In this document: piece after piece, positions 1 to 12,272 of the stretch
Position numbering within the stretch: position 1 is the first letter of the stretch
Layout of the letters: every line of letters begins with the position of its first letter
DNA from: Paulinella micropora
Lineage: Eukaryota; Cercozoa; Imbricatea; Euglyphida; Paulinellidae
DNA: 64,000 nucleotides
NCBI GenBank assembly: GCA_019918135.1
Contig: WBZZ01002368.1
Coordinates: 17,501 to 81,500 of the forward strand
Direction of reading: 5' to 3'
Notes under the pieces: generated by a model
What the model was told of the DNA's origin: nothing
The model's input: the letters and a program-made list of their open reading frames with translations, nothing else
Database searches by the model: none
Translations under genes and position numbers: made by a program

Positions 1-51
1 CCTGTTACCTTTTCTCACCCTGTTGTTGTTCGATATCTGCGCACTAAAACA

Positions 52-419
52 GTGAAAGGACCGATAGAACTAATAGAGGCAGTTAGGGCAAAGTTCGGTT
101 CAATCTCCGGGGTCAGCAAAAATATCAAAGCACAAATTTTCGAGAACATGTACCCCAAACCCGGACAGAATGTGGATGCATGGTTAAATGACTACATCGC
201 CATGAAAGGAGAGGTTGAGAGTCATAGAACACACCCATTTGATGAGGATGACCTCATAAGAAGCCTGCTTGCTAAGCTCGCAAGACACCCCGCATATGGA
301 GAGAGTTTCAAAACACTTCACTACAACCTACCACCTAACCTAAGACCCAAATTTGACGACTTAGTCGATAGTGCGAGAGACACATGGGCATTGTGGAGAA
401 AGGACAATTGGAAGGAAGA

Positions 420-484
<65 letters not shown>

Positions 485-1628
485 CAAGAGCACGAGGCAG
501 CTGAAGAAGGAGACAAACCTCATGCTAGATGATCAGAAAGATGAAGGGGATGGGGGTAAGGGCAAGTACAGAAAGCTTAAGAAGAAGGAGGAATGGTGGC
601 TGAAAGTTACGTGTTTCGCGTGTGACAAGAAAGGTCATACGAAGAAGTATTGCCCGGACACTAAGGCCAAGAAACAAAACCAAGAGAGAGATGATAAACT
701 CAAGCAAGAGAAGGGCAAGAGAAACGGAAAGACACACAACAAGAAGAACAAGCCCAAGAAGGATATAGCTCTACTGAGAGAGGAGGAGGAAGAAGAAAAA
801 GAAGAGTCAGACGAAGACGCATTACTCATTATTATGGGGGGAAGTGACTCAGGAGAAAATGACGACGAAGAGGAGCCTGAAAGATCAGGGAGAGGGAATG
901 CCGAGGCTGGGGAACCCCAGTCTGTGCCAGGTGTTCAACAAAGTGGGGCCCAAAGGGAGAACGTCGAGTCTGGGGAATCCCAGACTGAGCCAGGTGTTCG
1001 TTCCCCACAGGCTGAACGTACGAGAGTTAGGAGTCCTAACCCCAGTTTAGCCCCTCTACCCTCACTAAACAAAACTATTAAAACCTCAGGCCACAAACAT
1101 ACCCAAGCACCCCCAAAACATCAAGCGTCTGACACCTCAACACCTCCACTCAGTCTAGCCAGCTTTAGCCGAGAGAGGCCCCGTTCTCTGAAGTGTCCTG
1201 GGAAAAACAAAAAGAATACCCCTTGTCAGATTTCGCTTGAACATGATAAGAAAGGGCCTAATGCCGTGCAAGCTTCGCGTATGGTTTTCGGGGAATACTG
1301 CGGATATCACGCTAAAAATCAGGGCCCAGAGTACCCTTTACTTGATCTATCTGTCAGCCCCAACCTCCGACCCCCCAAATCACCTTATTATCCAGGCGAG
1401 AGAGGTTTAATAGCTGATGCGAAAGCGAGAGGGTTAGTGATACCACACAATCTCACTACCACTTTCACTGAACAATCTCCACAGAGGGTAAGAGAGAGGG
1501 AGAAGAATAAGGCGAGAGGGGAAGTGAGGGGGAGTCAGGTCCAGGGAACAGCATCGCAAACACCCACATCCACCACATCGACACCTCACACCACACCACA
1601 AGCACGCACATGCGACACGCCAAGATAG
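52..1628 (+). pseudogene. Copia A gag region with zinc knuckle and extra Cys/His finger
   Basis: The first 120 residues (52-415) look like the UBN2-type gag core of Copia elements: alpha-helical, with a WLNDY segment and a run of polar helices. A GA microsatellite (425-480) sits inside the coding stretch. At 612-655 is a CCHC zinc knuckle (CFACDKKGHTKKYC), the nucleic-acid-binding motif of retroelement nucleocapsids. A Lys-rich then acidic stretch follows (to about 860), then a Ser/Pro-rich linker. At 1193-1311 is a second Cys/His module (C-x9-C ... YCGYH) that also occurs in elements B and D. Fossil; not a host gene. Confidence 0.7.
425..480. repeat. (GA)n microsatellite within Copia A gag
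   Basis: About 28 GA units in an unbroken run. It lies inside the gag coding region and encodes Arg-Glu repeats in two frames. Confidence 0.95.
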
Positions 1629-1725
1629 AGTGAGGGTGGCGACGAGGAAGAAGATGAAGAAGAGATAGAAGTATGATCCTGACAATGATTTCCGATGTTC
1701 AGATGAAATAAGACATGATGATGCC

Positions 1726-3146
1726 ATGGCAGCACGTATGGATGATTCTGACATTGACACGGAATATCTGCAATTCACGCGAAAAGGGAATGTTCGGAAA
1801 TACATACAGAAGCATAAGAAGGAGACTCACGATGTGAGTGGGAGTCCGGCATCTGCCGGACTGCCCAGTGTTGTTGCAGGGACCGGGGAGTCCAAGAGGG
1901 AACGGCGGGGAGGCACTGCTGCAACCTTAACACCACAACCGGGTCCAAAACCACAAGCTCAGCCACACACCAACACACCACCCATCATTACGTTCAAAGA
2001 CATAGCACAGCTCGCTCAACAACTCACCACAACATGCATCAGAGAAAGCAATGGTGAGGTGAAGAGAGTGAGTGAGGGGAAGTTAGTGCTACACGAGTTC
2101 TTGACAGATGTGGTAAGAGCGATAGAGGGAGTGTATATTGCACACGCAGTTAGCACGACATTATCCCCACCAACACAAACCCAAGGCACCCGCACCACTC
2201 AGCCACCAACACCATCAAAACACAAAGACAGCAGACAGAACTATGCATTAGTGTTAGATGGGGAAGGTGGGCGAGATAGGAAAAACACGATAGTTCAAGC
2301 AGGGGGTCTTCTAGGGACATAGCCTGCAATCCCGAAATATTGCATGACATCAAGTCAGTACCCCCTATTAAGCTAGTAACAGGTAACGGAGAGTGTGAGA
2401 TAGGGCATGAGGGGACAGCAAGGGTAACACGCATCAACGGACATGGTAAACCGGTTACGGTGTCAAGGCCTATGCTACTTGACACTATGTTACCCGTGAA
2501 TATTGCGTCGACCGGCAGGATGGATCACATCCATCATCGGTCTGTCGTTCATCAGAATGGACAGTTACTTATTCTAAAACACCCCGTAAGGATTGAGGAG
2601 AGAGACGTGCTAGTAAGAGGCAGACTCATGTCAACCCTCCTTTACAGGTGGGATGACAAGTTTGACACTCCATTAGACATCAACGACCGTTACGAGCCTC
2701 CACACAAGCAAAGTAGAGAGGTAGTGGGGTGAAAGGGGAGGGAAACCCCAAGAGAGAGAGAGAGAGAGACGAGTATAGACAGTCAGAAGGCAAAACGGGG
2801 GAGGTAACGCTGTATGCATCTTATCCCCGCAAGCCGGGTACACTCAGGAAGGTAGATATAGAATTGTTCCACTATGCTTGTGGACACTATAGCGTTAAGA
2901 AGATGAGAGGTTTGGGGAATGCATTAGGCATAAAGCTAGTAGGAGACGAGAAGAAAGTAGAGTACTGTGAAGCCTGCATGATAGGTAAGGCGAAGCAGTT
3001 ACCTGGGTTTAAGGTCAATAGGATAGAGAGAGCTAGTAAGCCAGGAGTAGTACTGCACATAGACACCGGGACGTGGTCAGCACGTTCAATACACGGGAAG
3101 AGACATAAATTTTCGGTTACGGCTGATTACTCATTGTTTATTAAAG
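1726..3146 (+). pseudogene. Copia A protease and pre-integrase region
   Basis: Residues encoded from about 2340 to 2700 match the C-terminal half of a Copia aspartic protease and its linker (TGNGECEIGHEGTARV, then HHRSVVHQNGQLLILKHPVR), a stretch closely parallel to one in Copia D. From 2860 the GAG-pre-integrase zinc module is clear: H-x(3)-H spacing in FHYACGHYSVKK followed by C-x2-C in YCEACMIGKAKQLP. The integrase core then begins with the first catalytic Asp (HIDTG) and stops at the junction with the inserted block near 3147. Fossil. Confidence 0.7.
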
Positions 3147-3159
3147 ATTATTATCTTTC

Positions 3160-3199
<40 letters not shown>

Positions 3200-3277
3200 T
3201 ATAGATAAATATATTTTCCTCCTTTCCTGTATTTTCCTCAGTACAGCTTTTGCATTCTCGCCTTGCAAAAGAAAAGC

Positions 3278-3339
<62 letters not shown>

Positions 3340-3410
3340 AAGAAGAAGAAGAAGAAGAAGAAGAAGAAGAAGAAGAAGAAGAAGAAGAAGAAGAAGGAGA
3401 GCAGCAAGGA
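3147..3410. repeat. Microsatellite block at the A/B junction: (GATA)n, (AAGT)n, (GAA)n
   Basis: Three different short tandem repeats in succession: GATA units at 3160-3200, AAGT units at 3276-3312, and GAA units at 3312-3396. They mark the left edge of the inserted block in Copia A. Between them (3200-3275) is about 75 bp of unclassified AT-rich DNA. No gene here; long open frames across it are repeat artefacts. Confidence 0.9.
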
Positions 3411-3466
3411 GAGAAGAAAGCTGAAAGCATCTGATTTCATTAAGAAGAAGAAGATGATAAGCTTGA

Positions 3467-4312
3467 ATGCTGAGTCCCCTTCCTCTTCCTCTTCTTCCTC
3501 TTCAGAGTGACGAAGAAGAAGACCCAAGTGTACCAGACAACCTTGAGCCTTCTTCTGGGTCAGACTCAGAGTCGGAAGACGAGGGAGAGGTGGGGTACAT
3601 TCATCATATGGCTATCATGATGATGAAAAGAGAGGGAGAGGAAGAAGAGGGAGACAACGAAACACACGAACCCACCCTCTCACATACACCCTACACACCG
3701 CTTTTGCCACACGCATTTGTGCCACCTGACGCAGAAGATAGAGGTGAGGGTGAGCGAGAGAGTGGTGTGCGAGGGGGAGATGAGGACAAGCATGCATCAT
3801 CTATTCAAAACGCCTCCACACACACTCGCCCCACTATCCCACCCCTTGACGAGAATAACTTTTTTACGTCCCTTGATATGGCTGGCGACCCCACTCCTCT
3901 TAACCAGATCATACCACTGGAAGAGAAGTGGGCACTCAGACGTACCAGGGCAGATTACGTAAAAATATTCGTGAAAGTGCTGCATCCCATACACATTCGT
4001 GAGGTAGGTGGCCCACCCCTCAACCTCCACGGCAAACCGATACGTAAGGATAGTTGTCATGTCACTAGTAGTAAGCAGTGCGAGGCGACAGTGCCTGACA
4101 CTGGTATTCGGTGCTCGTGGAGTTTGGGGGCAGCGAGAAAAGGGGCAAAGGGTGGAGAGTGTGCAGCTAGGTTAGTAGGGCATGACTTCTGTGGCAAGCA
4201 CCTTGAGCAAGAGAGAAAGAGGGGAGAAATACTAGCGAAGTATAGGGAGAAATTGAACGTAGGCCTCCCCTTACGATGCTCTTACTATCGGACCTGCTAC
4301 CTTATTCACTAA
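3467..4312 (+). pseudogene. Copia B gag hinge with Cys/His finger
   Basis: An acidic, Ser/Glu-rich stretch (3500-3670) is followed by a Thr/Pro-rich linker and then, at 4078-4202, a Cys/His module with the pattern C-x9-C ... FCGKH. The same module occurs at the equivalent place in Copia A (1193-1311) and Copia D (40934-41055). The region lies between the gag zinc knuckle and the protease in all three elements. Fossil. Confidence 0.6.
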
Positions 4313-4337
4313 AATCCCCCTATGGAGACAGCACATA

Positions 4338-6384
4338 GTGACTCGTCCCTCACCTAACTCTGCTCCATTCTCTAACACTAACACTACACCGACCACTACT
4401 ACACAGAAAATACGTAGGAGAGAGATGGGAGTAGGGAAAGTAGAGGGAGTAGGTGTAGGGATAGGACAGTTCGTGCCTCTTACCTCTGTGTCGCCCCCAT
4501 CTCATGCACAACCCACACCCCAAGCACAGTACTTAAGTATGTTGTCAGCACCTCTTGTACCACATAACACACCTGTGACGTCTGTGTTGTTAACTCATGC
4601 ACACCCTGTGTCTCGTGTTGTGTCTGCCCCACCTGAAAGAGAGCCTGGAGAAACCCCAAACAACCAACCAACCGGTCCTATGACCTCCGAAAGGGGGAAA
4701 GTAGGGCTGGTAGAGGGTAAACAGGCGTTGGGCAGTGGGGGAATTCCCCCAATTGAAGAGTTGCAACGACTTCTCAATGCCCTCGCCCAAGGGTTTAAGA
4801 ATAGGACAGTGAAAGACGGACAGATCGTAACTAGGAGTGGGTACGATGAGTTTTATACTGAGGTGTATTATGCGATACATGACTGCATAATAACTATGGC
4901 TACCAAACACGAAGACCCATTTGCACGTGGGATTGTCTCTATTTTTCTTTACATGTTGAAGGAAATAGAGGAACTTGAAGCCGTGTTGGGGGGTAAGACA
5001 CCACCGGAAGAGGATGAAACGACGGATAGTTCTCAGACCGACGACGCAACCACCAACGCACAAAGCACAAACACCACAACACAAGACAACTCACATGCTG
5101 AATGCGCTGTTATGCTGATGGGGAATGAGACAGACGGCGACATTAAAGCTAGTAGTATTGTGTGGGTAGATGATAGTGGTGCTAGTGAAATGCAGTCCCC
5201 CGACAAATCCACATTCATCAAACTTGTGAGGGCCCCACAGAAGTTCAGAATTGCAAAAGGAAGCATTAGGACTGAGTATAAAGGCAAGGTTCAAATGAAC
5301 CTCTCGGGCTCTCACGGGGATGAAGTCTGTGTATTTGATTCGCATACCACCTATAACACACATTTAAAGCATGGGCTAGTCGCAACCTCAGCATGGGTGC
5401 GAAAAGGGCTTGCCGTTGTGCATAAAAACAATCAGGTCATCGTCCTAAACAAACCTATCAGAATTGAGGAGAAACAGATAGTAGCTAGGGGGAGAGCTCT
5501 ACCTAACAACCTCACGGTTTTTGATGCCCCAGGGACCAAACCCCTCAACCCCAATGAGTGGTATGAGCCACTGCCCAGCCTCCTCTCAACACGGAAACAA
5601 CCACGCAACTCACCACTCCTCCTGAAACAAGTGAGGCTCCCGAGCCAGATGATTCATCGGACTCGGGGGTACAAGCTTGACGATTGTCTCTCACTTTTCT
5701 CAAAAGGCCAACTTACCTATATATCATGACATATACTGTTCTGCGTCTCCTTGTGTGTGTGGTTGGCAATGTGATGTGTCTCGTACTTATGTCCCTTATT
5801 CTACTGAGATAGACACAGAGAGAGGTGAGAGAGCAAGGCAGGAGGATGACAGAGTGCTGTGTCATGTTGTCCGTCCCCACTATCAAGAAAACATACACGC
5901 CACTGTATTTCACCGCATGTGTAAACACAGAGGGGTAAAAGCCATGGAAAGAATGGCTAAGTATATGAGAGTAAAGATAGTAGGGAGAGAGTGGAGAGAA
6001 CGAATAATGAAGTGTGAGTGGTGTTTGCGGAATAAGATCAAAAAGACACCACACTTCAAAAAGAACCATCATATCGTAGAGCACCGACCCGGGATCCACC
6101 TTTCCATGGATACCCAGGGTTGGTGGAATACGATATCATGGGACGGTAAGAGATATAAATTCACCGTTAAGTGCTTAGCGTCCAACTTTGAACTCGATTA
6201 CTATTTGCGTCACAAGAATGAATTTTTTTCCTTGCTTTCTCAAACCTACCGCCTTCTTTGAGAGACATTCAGGAAAGAAGGCTAAGTTTATTACTTGCGA
6301 CCAAGAGTAGGGGATGTATACAGAGTTCAAAGAGTGGGTTGACGTAAATGAGCCAGTCTTTCTCGAGGCCCCGACAGGGGAGAA
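4338..6384 (+). pseudogene. Copia B protease, pre-integrase and integrase core
   Basis: At 5169-5183 lies the aspartic protease active-site motif DDSGA, followed by the usual protease core and a linker ending in EWYEPL. From 5860 the pre-integrase zinc module (H-x(3,4)-H ... CEWCLRNKIKK) is seen, followed by the integrase catalytic start (HLSMDTQGWW). The sequence is interrupted at 6385 by Copia C and picks up again at 13890. Fossil. Confidence 0.7.
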
Positions 6385-6818
6385 TATAAGACCGAAATAT
6401 CATGTAAATTTGTTATTATCTTTTTACCGTCCGGTGAACTCGTAATTGCCGCATTAATACCAATTTAGTTAGCGTATTACCAATTATAGCTTAGAGGATA
6501 GATGCAGATACCTTCCCAATTGTTTCCTTTAATCACAGCAATATTGCCGATTTGCTGATAGCTTTGCTTCCCCGCACCGATCTGAACTACATGTAATCAT
6601 ATGATCTCTAGAACAGTGACCATTATACACTGTACACCAGTCATGCCATGGTCACTTTCACAGTCATATTGCATATTTCTACACATTATGCTTATTACAC
6701 ATGATCGATTACCACATTCAGTTTATGTCATTAAAGTGATTTTATCGAACGCATTAAGAACCTCACGGTTTATTATTAATACTTTATCATTTCTGAGGAT
6801 GGATTACATTCATCCCTC
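6385..6818 (+). repeat. 5' LTR of Copia C
   Basis: 434 bp, starting TATAAGACCG and ending near CATCCCTC. It aligns without gaps to the 3' LTR at 13450-13883, with roughly 12 substitutions. Preceded by GGAGAA, the left target duplication. Confidence 0.9.
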
Positions 6819-6839
6819 GGGTTGTGAGTGAACGCAAGT

Positions 6840-8400
6840 GGAGCTGAGTTGCCCGCGACTGCCAAGTAAGCCTGCCTCTGCGTATGACGAATGGAGAGGG
6901 CGTTTTTGCAGTTTGTGGAGGGTGTGGACCCGAAATTTCTGATTTTTCTTGCAGATGACCATGGACCCATGCCCCTGGAAGACCTGAAGACCTTTATTAC
7001 GCCGACGGCCGCAGAGCTGAAGAAGGCGACTGAAGGTAAGGCACTGGGTGATCCCGCTGTTCCGCTTGAAGAGCAGAAGGCAGCGATTGATGCTTTAGGT
7101 GCGGACATTACCTTTGAGGACCTGGTGAACTGCCTCCGGATAAGGTAAGATTGTCCTGCATTACGAAACTGGGAGCTTACTTGGCGAATGCATTACAGGG
7201 CCACCCGGCGATGTTGACCATCAGGAGGGCAGGTAACCATCCTAGAGAGATGTGGAGGAGATTGAGTGAGAGGTATGCACTCTTGGGACCCATTTCCAGT
7301 CACAAGCTGCTACAGGAAATGTTTACGGATAAAATAACGGAAAAGACTAAGATAGAGGACTGGATAGAGCGGCAAGCGCATAGATACGAAAACCTAGCTC
7401 AGAGAAACTTAGCCTTCCCGGATGCGTTCAAGTGTGTGGCCACATTACAGTGGATTAGAGAAGCTAAACTTTTGTTAATAGGAGATGTGGGTGGCGCCAT
7501 TGTATTGGTCCAAAACGGATGCGGATAAACCTAATTATGATGAATTGTGTGCACGAATTCAGGAGATGTCCCAAGCGGCAAACAAGAAACAGCAGGCACA
7601 AGAGCCGCCACACGGCAAATAAGAAACAGAGGTACCAGCAAATGAAGTCCCGGTACAAGAGCCGCCAAACAAGAAACAGAACGTGGGCGAACAGCCTCAG
7701 CCCCAAAAGAGATGCGCACATATCGACATCAACGGTGTCTGTGCCTTTTACGATTGCCCCTTGGTGATGTCTGATGATGCAGATACGGGCGCACCGACCG
7801 ACGCAAAGCCAACCAACGCGATGGCGACGGAGATGAGGGTACCTTCGCCAATGAATTGTGATGAATCTGATTTGTGGCTGGAGTTGGTGCCGGTGCTCGC
7901 AAGAGCAGTGACGGATTCCCGCAAGGAGCCCTTCTACGGAAACGTCACCGAGAAGTACGTCAAGAGTGTGGTGGACAAGGATGCAAATAAACACATCAAG
8001 GTACTGTCCGACCACAATGTGACTGACACAAAAAAACTTATTGTGAATAATTAGACTACCAGCGGCACGGACGTCTGGATCGAAGGACAGGCGCGGGGCC
8101 AGACAGAGGTCTGGAAGAAGCACTGGGTTGCAAACACGACTGCATAGTTGCCTTAGCCATCGACGACGATGAATCAAGGGTACAGTTTGATCAGGATGAC
8201 GATGATCTCACTGTTGTTTTGCCTGTCAGACCGACACAGAATTTTGTGAGTACAACGGCTGTTACGACTACAAGTTTGACACCATCAACGATAGGTGGGT
8301 CGGAGACATTGGGTGTCGTGAGGCAGGAAGTAAAGAGTGAGCAGAAAGAGCAGAAACAAACAGAGACAGAACAAGAGTCAGTGACAGCATAATATGGGGT
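6840..8400 (+). pseudogene. Copia C gag region
   Basis: Starts with a segment reading FVEGVDPKFLIFLADDHGP, closely parallel to the gag of element G (MGYDPKHLIFLRDDNGP near 60100). A second gag helix block at 7150-7450 (HPAMLTIRRAGNHPREMWRR ... LLQEMF ... YENLAQRNLAFPDA) is parallel to both G and F. The rest, to about 8400, is a low-similarity linker with Lys/Gln-rich and acidic segments. C, F and G therefore share one gag lineage distinct from that of A and D. Fossil. Confidence 0.65.
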
Positions 8401-8413
8401 AGTAAATCCCTAT

Positions 8414-9900
8414 ATGGACTATGAGTCCTTCTCAAATTTGCGACCGACAGAGTTGCCGTGGGAGTCACTGACCAGAGAACAGAAAATTGACGAGAATGAT
8501 TTTCGCACAAAATCGAATATGTGGGTTTTTACAAAAAAATTGTACAGACGGATTGGGGACCCGTGTGGGTTTCCAGTGCCAGCACGACATTGGCCCGCTT
8601 TATGCGTTTGGACGCCCCGATCAACTATATTGTCCCCAGAGAGGAACCGTGGTATGCGAGCGAGAAGATAGTGGGGAGCATACCCACGTTGTCGTGGTTG
8701 GTACACTTTACGGTACCGGAACCAGTGGTAGGAGAAGGAAAATTGGAAGTAAGAAGACCCGTGGGAGACGTTAGAGTTAGACCAGATACGCGTTTAGGAG
8801 TTACATGTTTAAATGCAATAACAGACGAGATGCTACTCACAACCGGATCGAGTTCGCATCCTACACTAGTAGACGGGCCGTGGTATTGGTACATGGACTT
8901 ACACTTTTGCTTCAACCACGCCACGATAATGGAGATTGAGTATTGGAGTGTTAGGCTGGGGTTCAACGTCTTCCCGAAGCATTGGCAGACCATGGTGGGC
9001 TTCTGTCAGTATTGCGTTGCCTATCAGCCACCAGGTATATATCCCTGTGACATGATGGAGGATTTAATTCATCCCATGTTTAGGTGCAAGGGCTGCAACT
9101 GGGTCTTTTTTTGTTGCAAGACGCACCAAGGTGCGGATTGGAAGGCGCACAAGGATTTTTGCAAGTACGCTCAAAATGATGAGTTAATAGAATTGAGGAG
9201 CCTACACAATCAAGAATTTCTCGCGCCTTGTGGAATTGGATCGATAAGGTATGACCTCGCAATGTTTGCTTACCACAGGCTCGTACGTCACGGGATTGTG
9301 CACAGGGGTCAGCCAGGCACGCAATACCAACTACCTTCCAGGTACAATTCTCAAACTCTCGCTAGCATATATCGCAAGTTGGAAGGGTTTACAACGTACC
9401 ATATAACGAGTAGACCGACGATTTTGGAAGCGCCTCCGGCAACACGGCCATCAAACTACCAACTGTCAAGGGTACACACGAATTTCACTGCCACATTGGT
9501 TGACACATCGGTTGGTTTGAACGAGGTACAAAACAAGAGAGAGCAGCAGGCAATAGCACTGCGGGCATCACAAACGGACACGGTACCGACAATCATAGAC
9601 TCGGGTTGCAACAGAACTCTAATACATACGTCAATGCCTATGTGTAATGTGTATGAGGGCGCACCTATCAACCTTGCGGGGATTACGGAACACACTGTGC
9701 GGGTGTCGACGAGGGCGAGAGCTACTATACCTATAGTAGCAGGACAAGACAAACAGGGTGTGTTAGAGGTTAATGACGCGTTAGTCAGTGACAAGACACC
9801 ATATTCCTTGCTATCCCCGGGAGTACTGGACAACGCATATGGATTTGCGACACAACAACAATCAGGCATTCGTACTGATATGTCCTGTTTCTATCAATGA
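8414..9900 (+). pseudogene. Copia C MYND-type zinc finger and aspartic protease
   Basis: Begins with a conserved PWESLTREQKIDEND segment, also seen near the end of the element F gag (63430-63480). At 9001-9162 lies a MYND-type zinc finger: a C-x2-C pair (CQYC), then CKGC, then the hallmark FCCKTHQGADWKAHKDFC. MYND fingers normally mediate protein-protein contacts in host regulators and are not a standard Copia module. From 9590 the aspartic protease follows, with active-site motif DSGC (9598-9609). A 460-codon frame covers finger and protease together, so they would be made as one polyprotein. Fossil. Confidence 0.75.
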
Positions 9901-9926
9901 GAAAGACATAGTGTGTAGAGGGGCGT

Positions 9927-11235
9927 ATGATGCCAAATAGGCTATATAGGCTCGACACGGCAAACGACAGACGGTTGAAGGTAGACGAGAGGTTTGACCC
10001 CAAGACAGATGTTAATGCTCAACCGGTTGCTAATTTTTCTTTGCGACCCAACTCAACGAAAAAGCCAATTAAGGCTATGGATTTACACAGAGGGGCATGC
10101 TGGTGTAAAAGTAATGGAGCATTGGGCGGGGAAATATGGCAGGACTATCGTGGGTAAAGGCTGGCGAGAAAAATTGCCAAGTGCATGCGTCGGATGCCAA
10201 CATACAAAAATGACACGTTTACCCGTTTAAAGATAATCTACGGATAGATTCAGATTTTGCAGTTGGTGAGAGTTGAGTATGGACTTTAGGGGGCCGTGGC
10301 CGATAAAGTCCATCAATGGCAACAGGTACAAACTAGTCATAAGCGACGGACAGGGACAGTTCGGATTCAACAATTTTTCACCAACGAGAGAGGAAGATAT
10401 ATACTTACCTTTTGTTATGAAGGTAGTGGCGTTCTTCGTGGCACAGACTGGACGATCTGTCAAACAGATAAGATGCGATGGGGAATTTGCGACCAACAAG
10501 ATGCAAGAATTTTGCACTGATAATGGTATAATCCTCAAACCTACACCTCGCAACGAACCACGTTCTAACCCTATAACTGAGAGAGAACATCGAACAGCTG
10601 GTACAAGGTCAACAGCTATGAGAATAGACGCTCGGCTTCCATCCTTCTGGCAGGAGATGAAACAGGCGGAATGGGTGATTAGAATGATAACACCCATGAC
10701 CGCAGGCAAATACAAAGGAATCTCACATTATGAGGTGATGTTAGGACGCAAGCCTCCTGTGGGGTTTCTACAACCGATTGGATGCTTGGCATGGGTTCGT
10801 TTGTGGAAGAGCAGTAAAGGTATGTCGGTTGCGGTTCCGGGAGTGTTGGTAGGTTATAACTTGTTCAGAAGGTTGTACAGGATCCATCTAGTGAATGAAA
10901 GACAGATTGTTGAACAAAGGAATGCGAGATTCAACCCAGTAGTGAGGGGGTACACAGCTAGTGTCGGGGAGTATGCATGGGATGAGAACAGTTCTTTTGA
11001 CGACGTACAGAAACAGATTTTGCGGCAGCCAAATGAAGATTTTGGCGCAAATTCAGCGGAATTTCCGTACGAAAATTCAGAGGCAACTGTTAAAAAAGAC
11101 GAATCGTTTGACTCAACCATTGTCGTCACTGAGCACGACGCAGCTAATTATCGCGAGGACAACATGCCTCGCAACCAACGCAACCAGATACCTCGTCTCG
11201 AGGCAGTTCCAGAAGCGACCCCACTTCAGTGTTGA
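9927..11235 (+). pseudogene. Copia C pre-integrase and integrase
   Basis: The pre-integrase zinc module lies at 10080-10230 (EGHAGVKVMEHWAG, then CVGCQHTKMTRLP). The integrase core follows with its three acidic positions visible: Asp in MDFRGP (about 10280), Asp in RCDGEF (about 10475), and Glu in EREHRT (about 10580). The C-terminal part includes the Copia-typical GYNLFRRLYRI and NARFNP motifs. Fossil. Confidence 0.8.
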
Positions 11236-11423
11236 GGAGAGGTGCCATAAGTAACATCCCTGTTAGAAGGCCTGTAGACAGATAGATTCATTTCCCAGAT
11301 GTCAAGGTACGTTACAGGAATGCACCCAAAGCTCCAAGGGACATTGAGGGGAACATTTCCAGCTCGAATATTGTTACTGGTGCAAGAAACCGTAGACAGA
11401 CACCGGCAAACGTTTCCACACAC

Positions 11424-12272
11424 ATGGCAGTGGACAACGGGGGGAGTGATGGCGATGTTATGAGTGATGGTGATGACGAATTGAGGTATACTGATGTTTG
11501 TTTATTTACACGTGTTCTGCGAAACCAGAAAAGGTGTTGGCAGATTCCGGATGTTGTACAAGCTAGGACGAAGAAAGTTGAGGGGTTGTATGATGTTGCT
11601 TGTCTGGAGTGGGCGACATGGAGTGATGCAGATAAAGATAAGATAAAGGCTATCAGAACGGGGTTTGTGGATGCTATTAAGGTAGATGAGGCGTCAGGAA
11701 CGTCCAAATACAAGTCCAGACTGGTAATCTATGGAAACCAGATGGTTCCATTCCAGCATTTCAACCCGTACGAGACATCTTGCCCCGTTGCGCAGCATAT
11801 CTTTTTACTTACCCTTTGCTCACTGATGGTCGCTATGAATGCAATGATTAAGCATATAGACTTCAGTCAGGCTTACTCTCATGCCGACATGGGGAAGATT
11901 TGCTATGCGATTCCTCCTGATGACTTTAGGTCACAGGATCAGCCAAACAGGATTTGGAAAGTAAGGAAAGCTTTATATGGATCCCCTCAGGCCGGTCGTA
12001 GATGGTACAACCACATATCTCGCTTTTTGCGCAAGATTGGTTATTTACAGTCTACTGTCGACGCGTGCGTTTTCTATCTTAGGGACCCGGCGTCACAGTT
12101 TCCACCGAGCTTCGCCGATGACGTAAGGTCAATGCCATGGGTAGTTTTACTTCGAACTGACGACATGCTTGTTTTTTGCCAGAGGGGGGAGCAACATGTA
12201 AATTTGGTACGGCGATTGCAGCGTGATGGTTTTCGCTTTACAGACAAAAGGGACGTGGAGGTGTTCTGCTGA
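11424..12272 (+). pseudogene. Copia C reverse transcriptase
   Basis: Copia RT (RVT_2 family) with the expected landmarks: YKSRLVIYGNQ, the IDFSQAYSHA Asp motif, YGSPQAGRRWYNH, and the catalytic pair in LLRTDDMLVF at about 12155, here TDD where most families have VDD. Frames continue into the connection and RNase H region that follows. Fossil. Confidence 0.8.

Noticed and set aside
3131-3527. Poly-Ser and poly-Phe frames on the - strand
   Set aside because: Translation of the GAA/GATA/AAGT microsatellite block.
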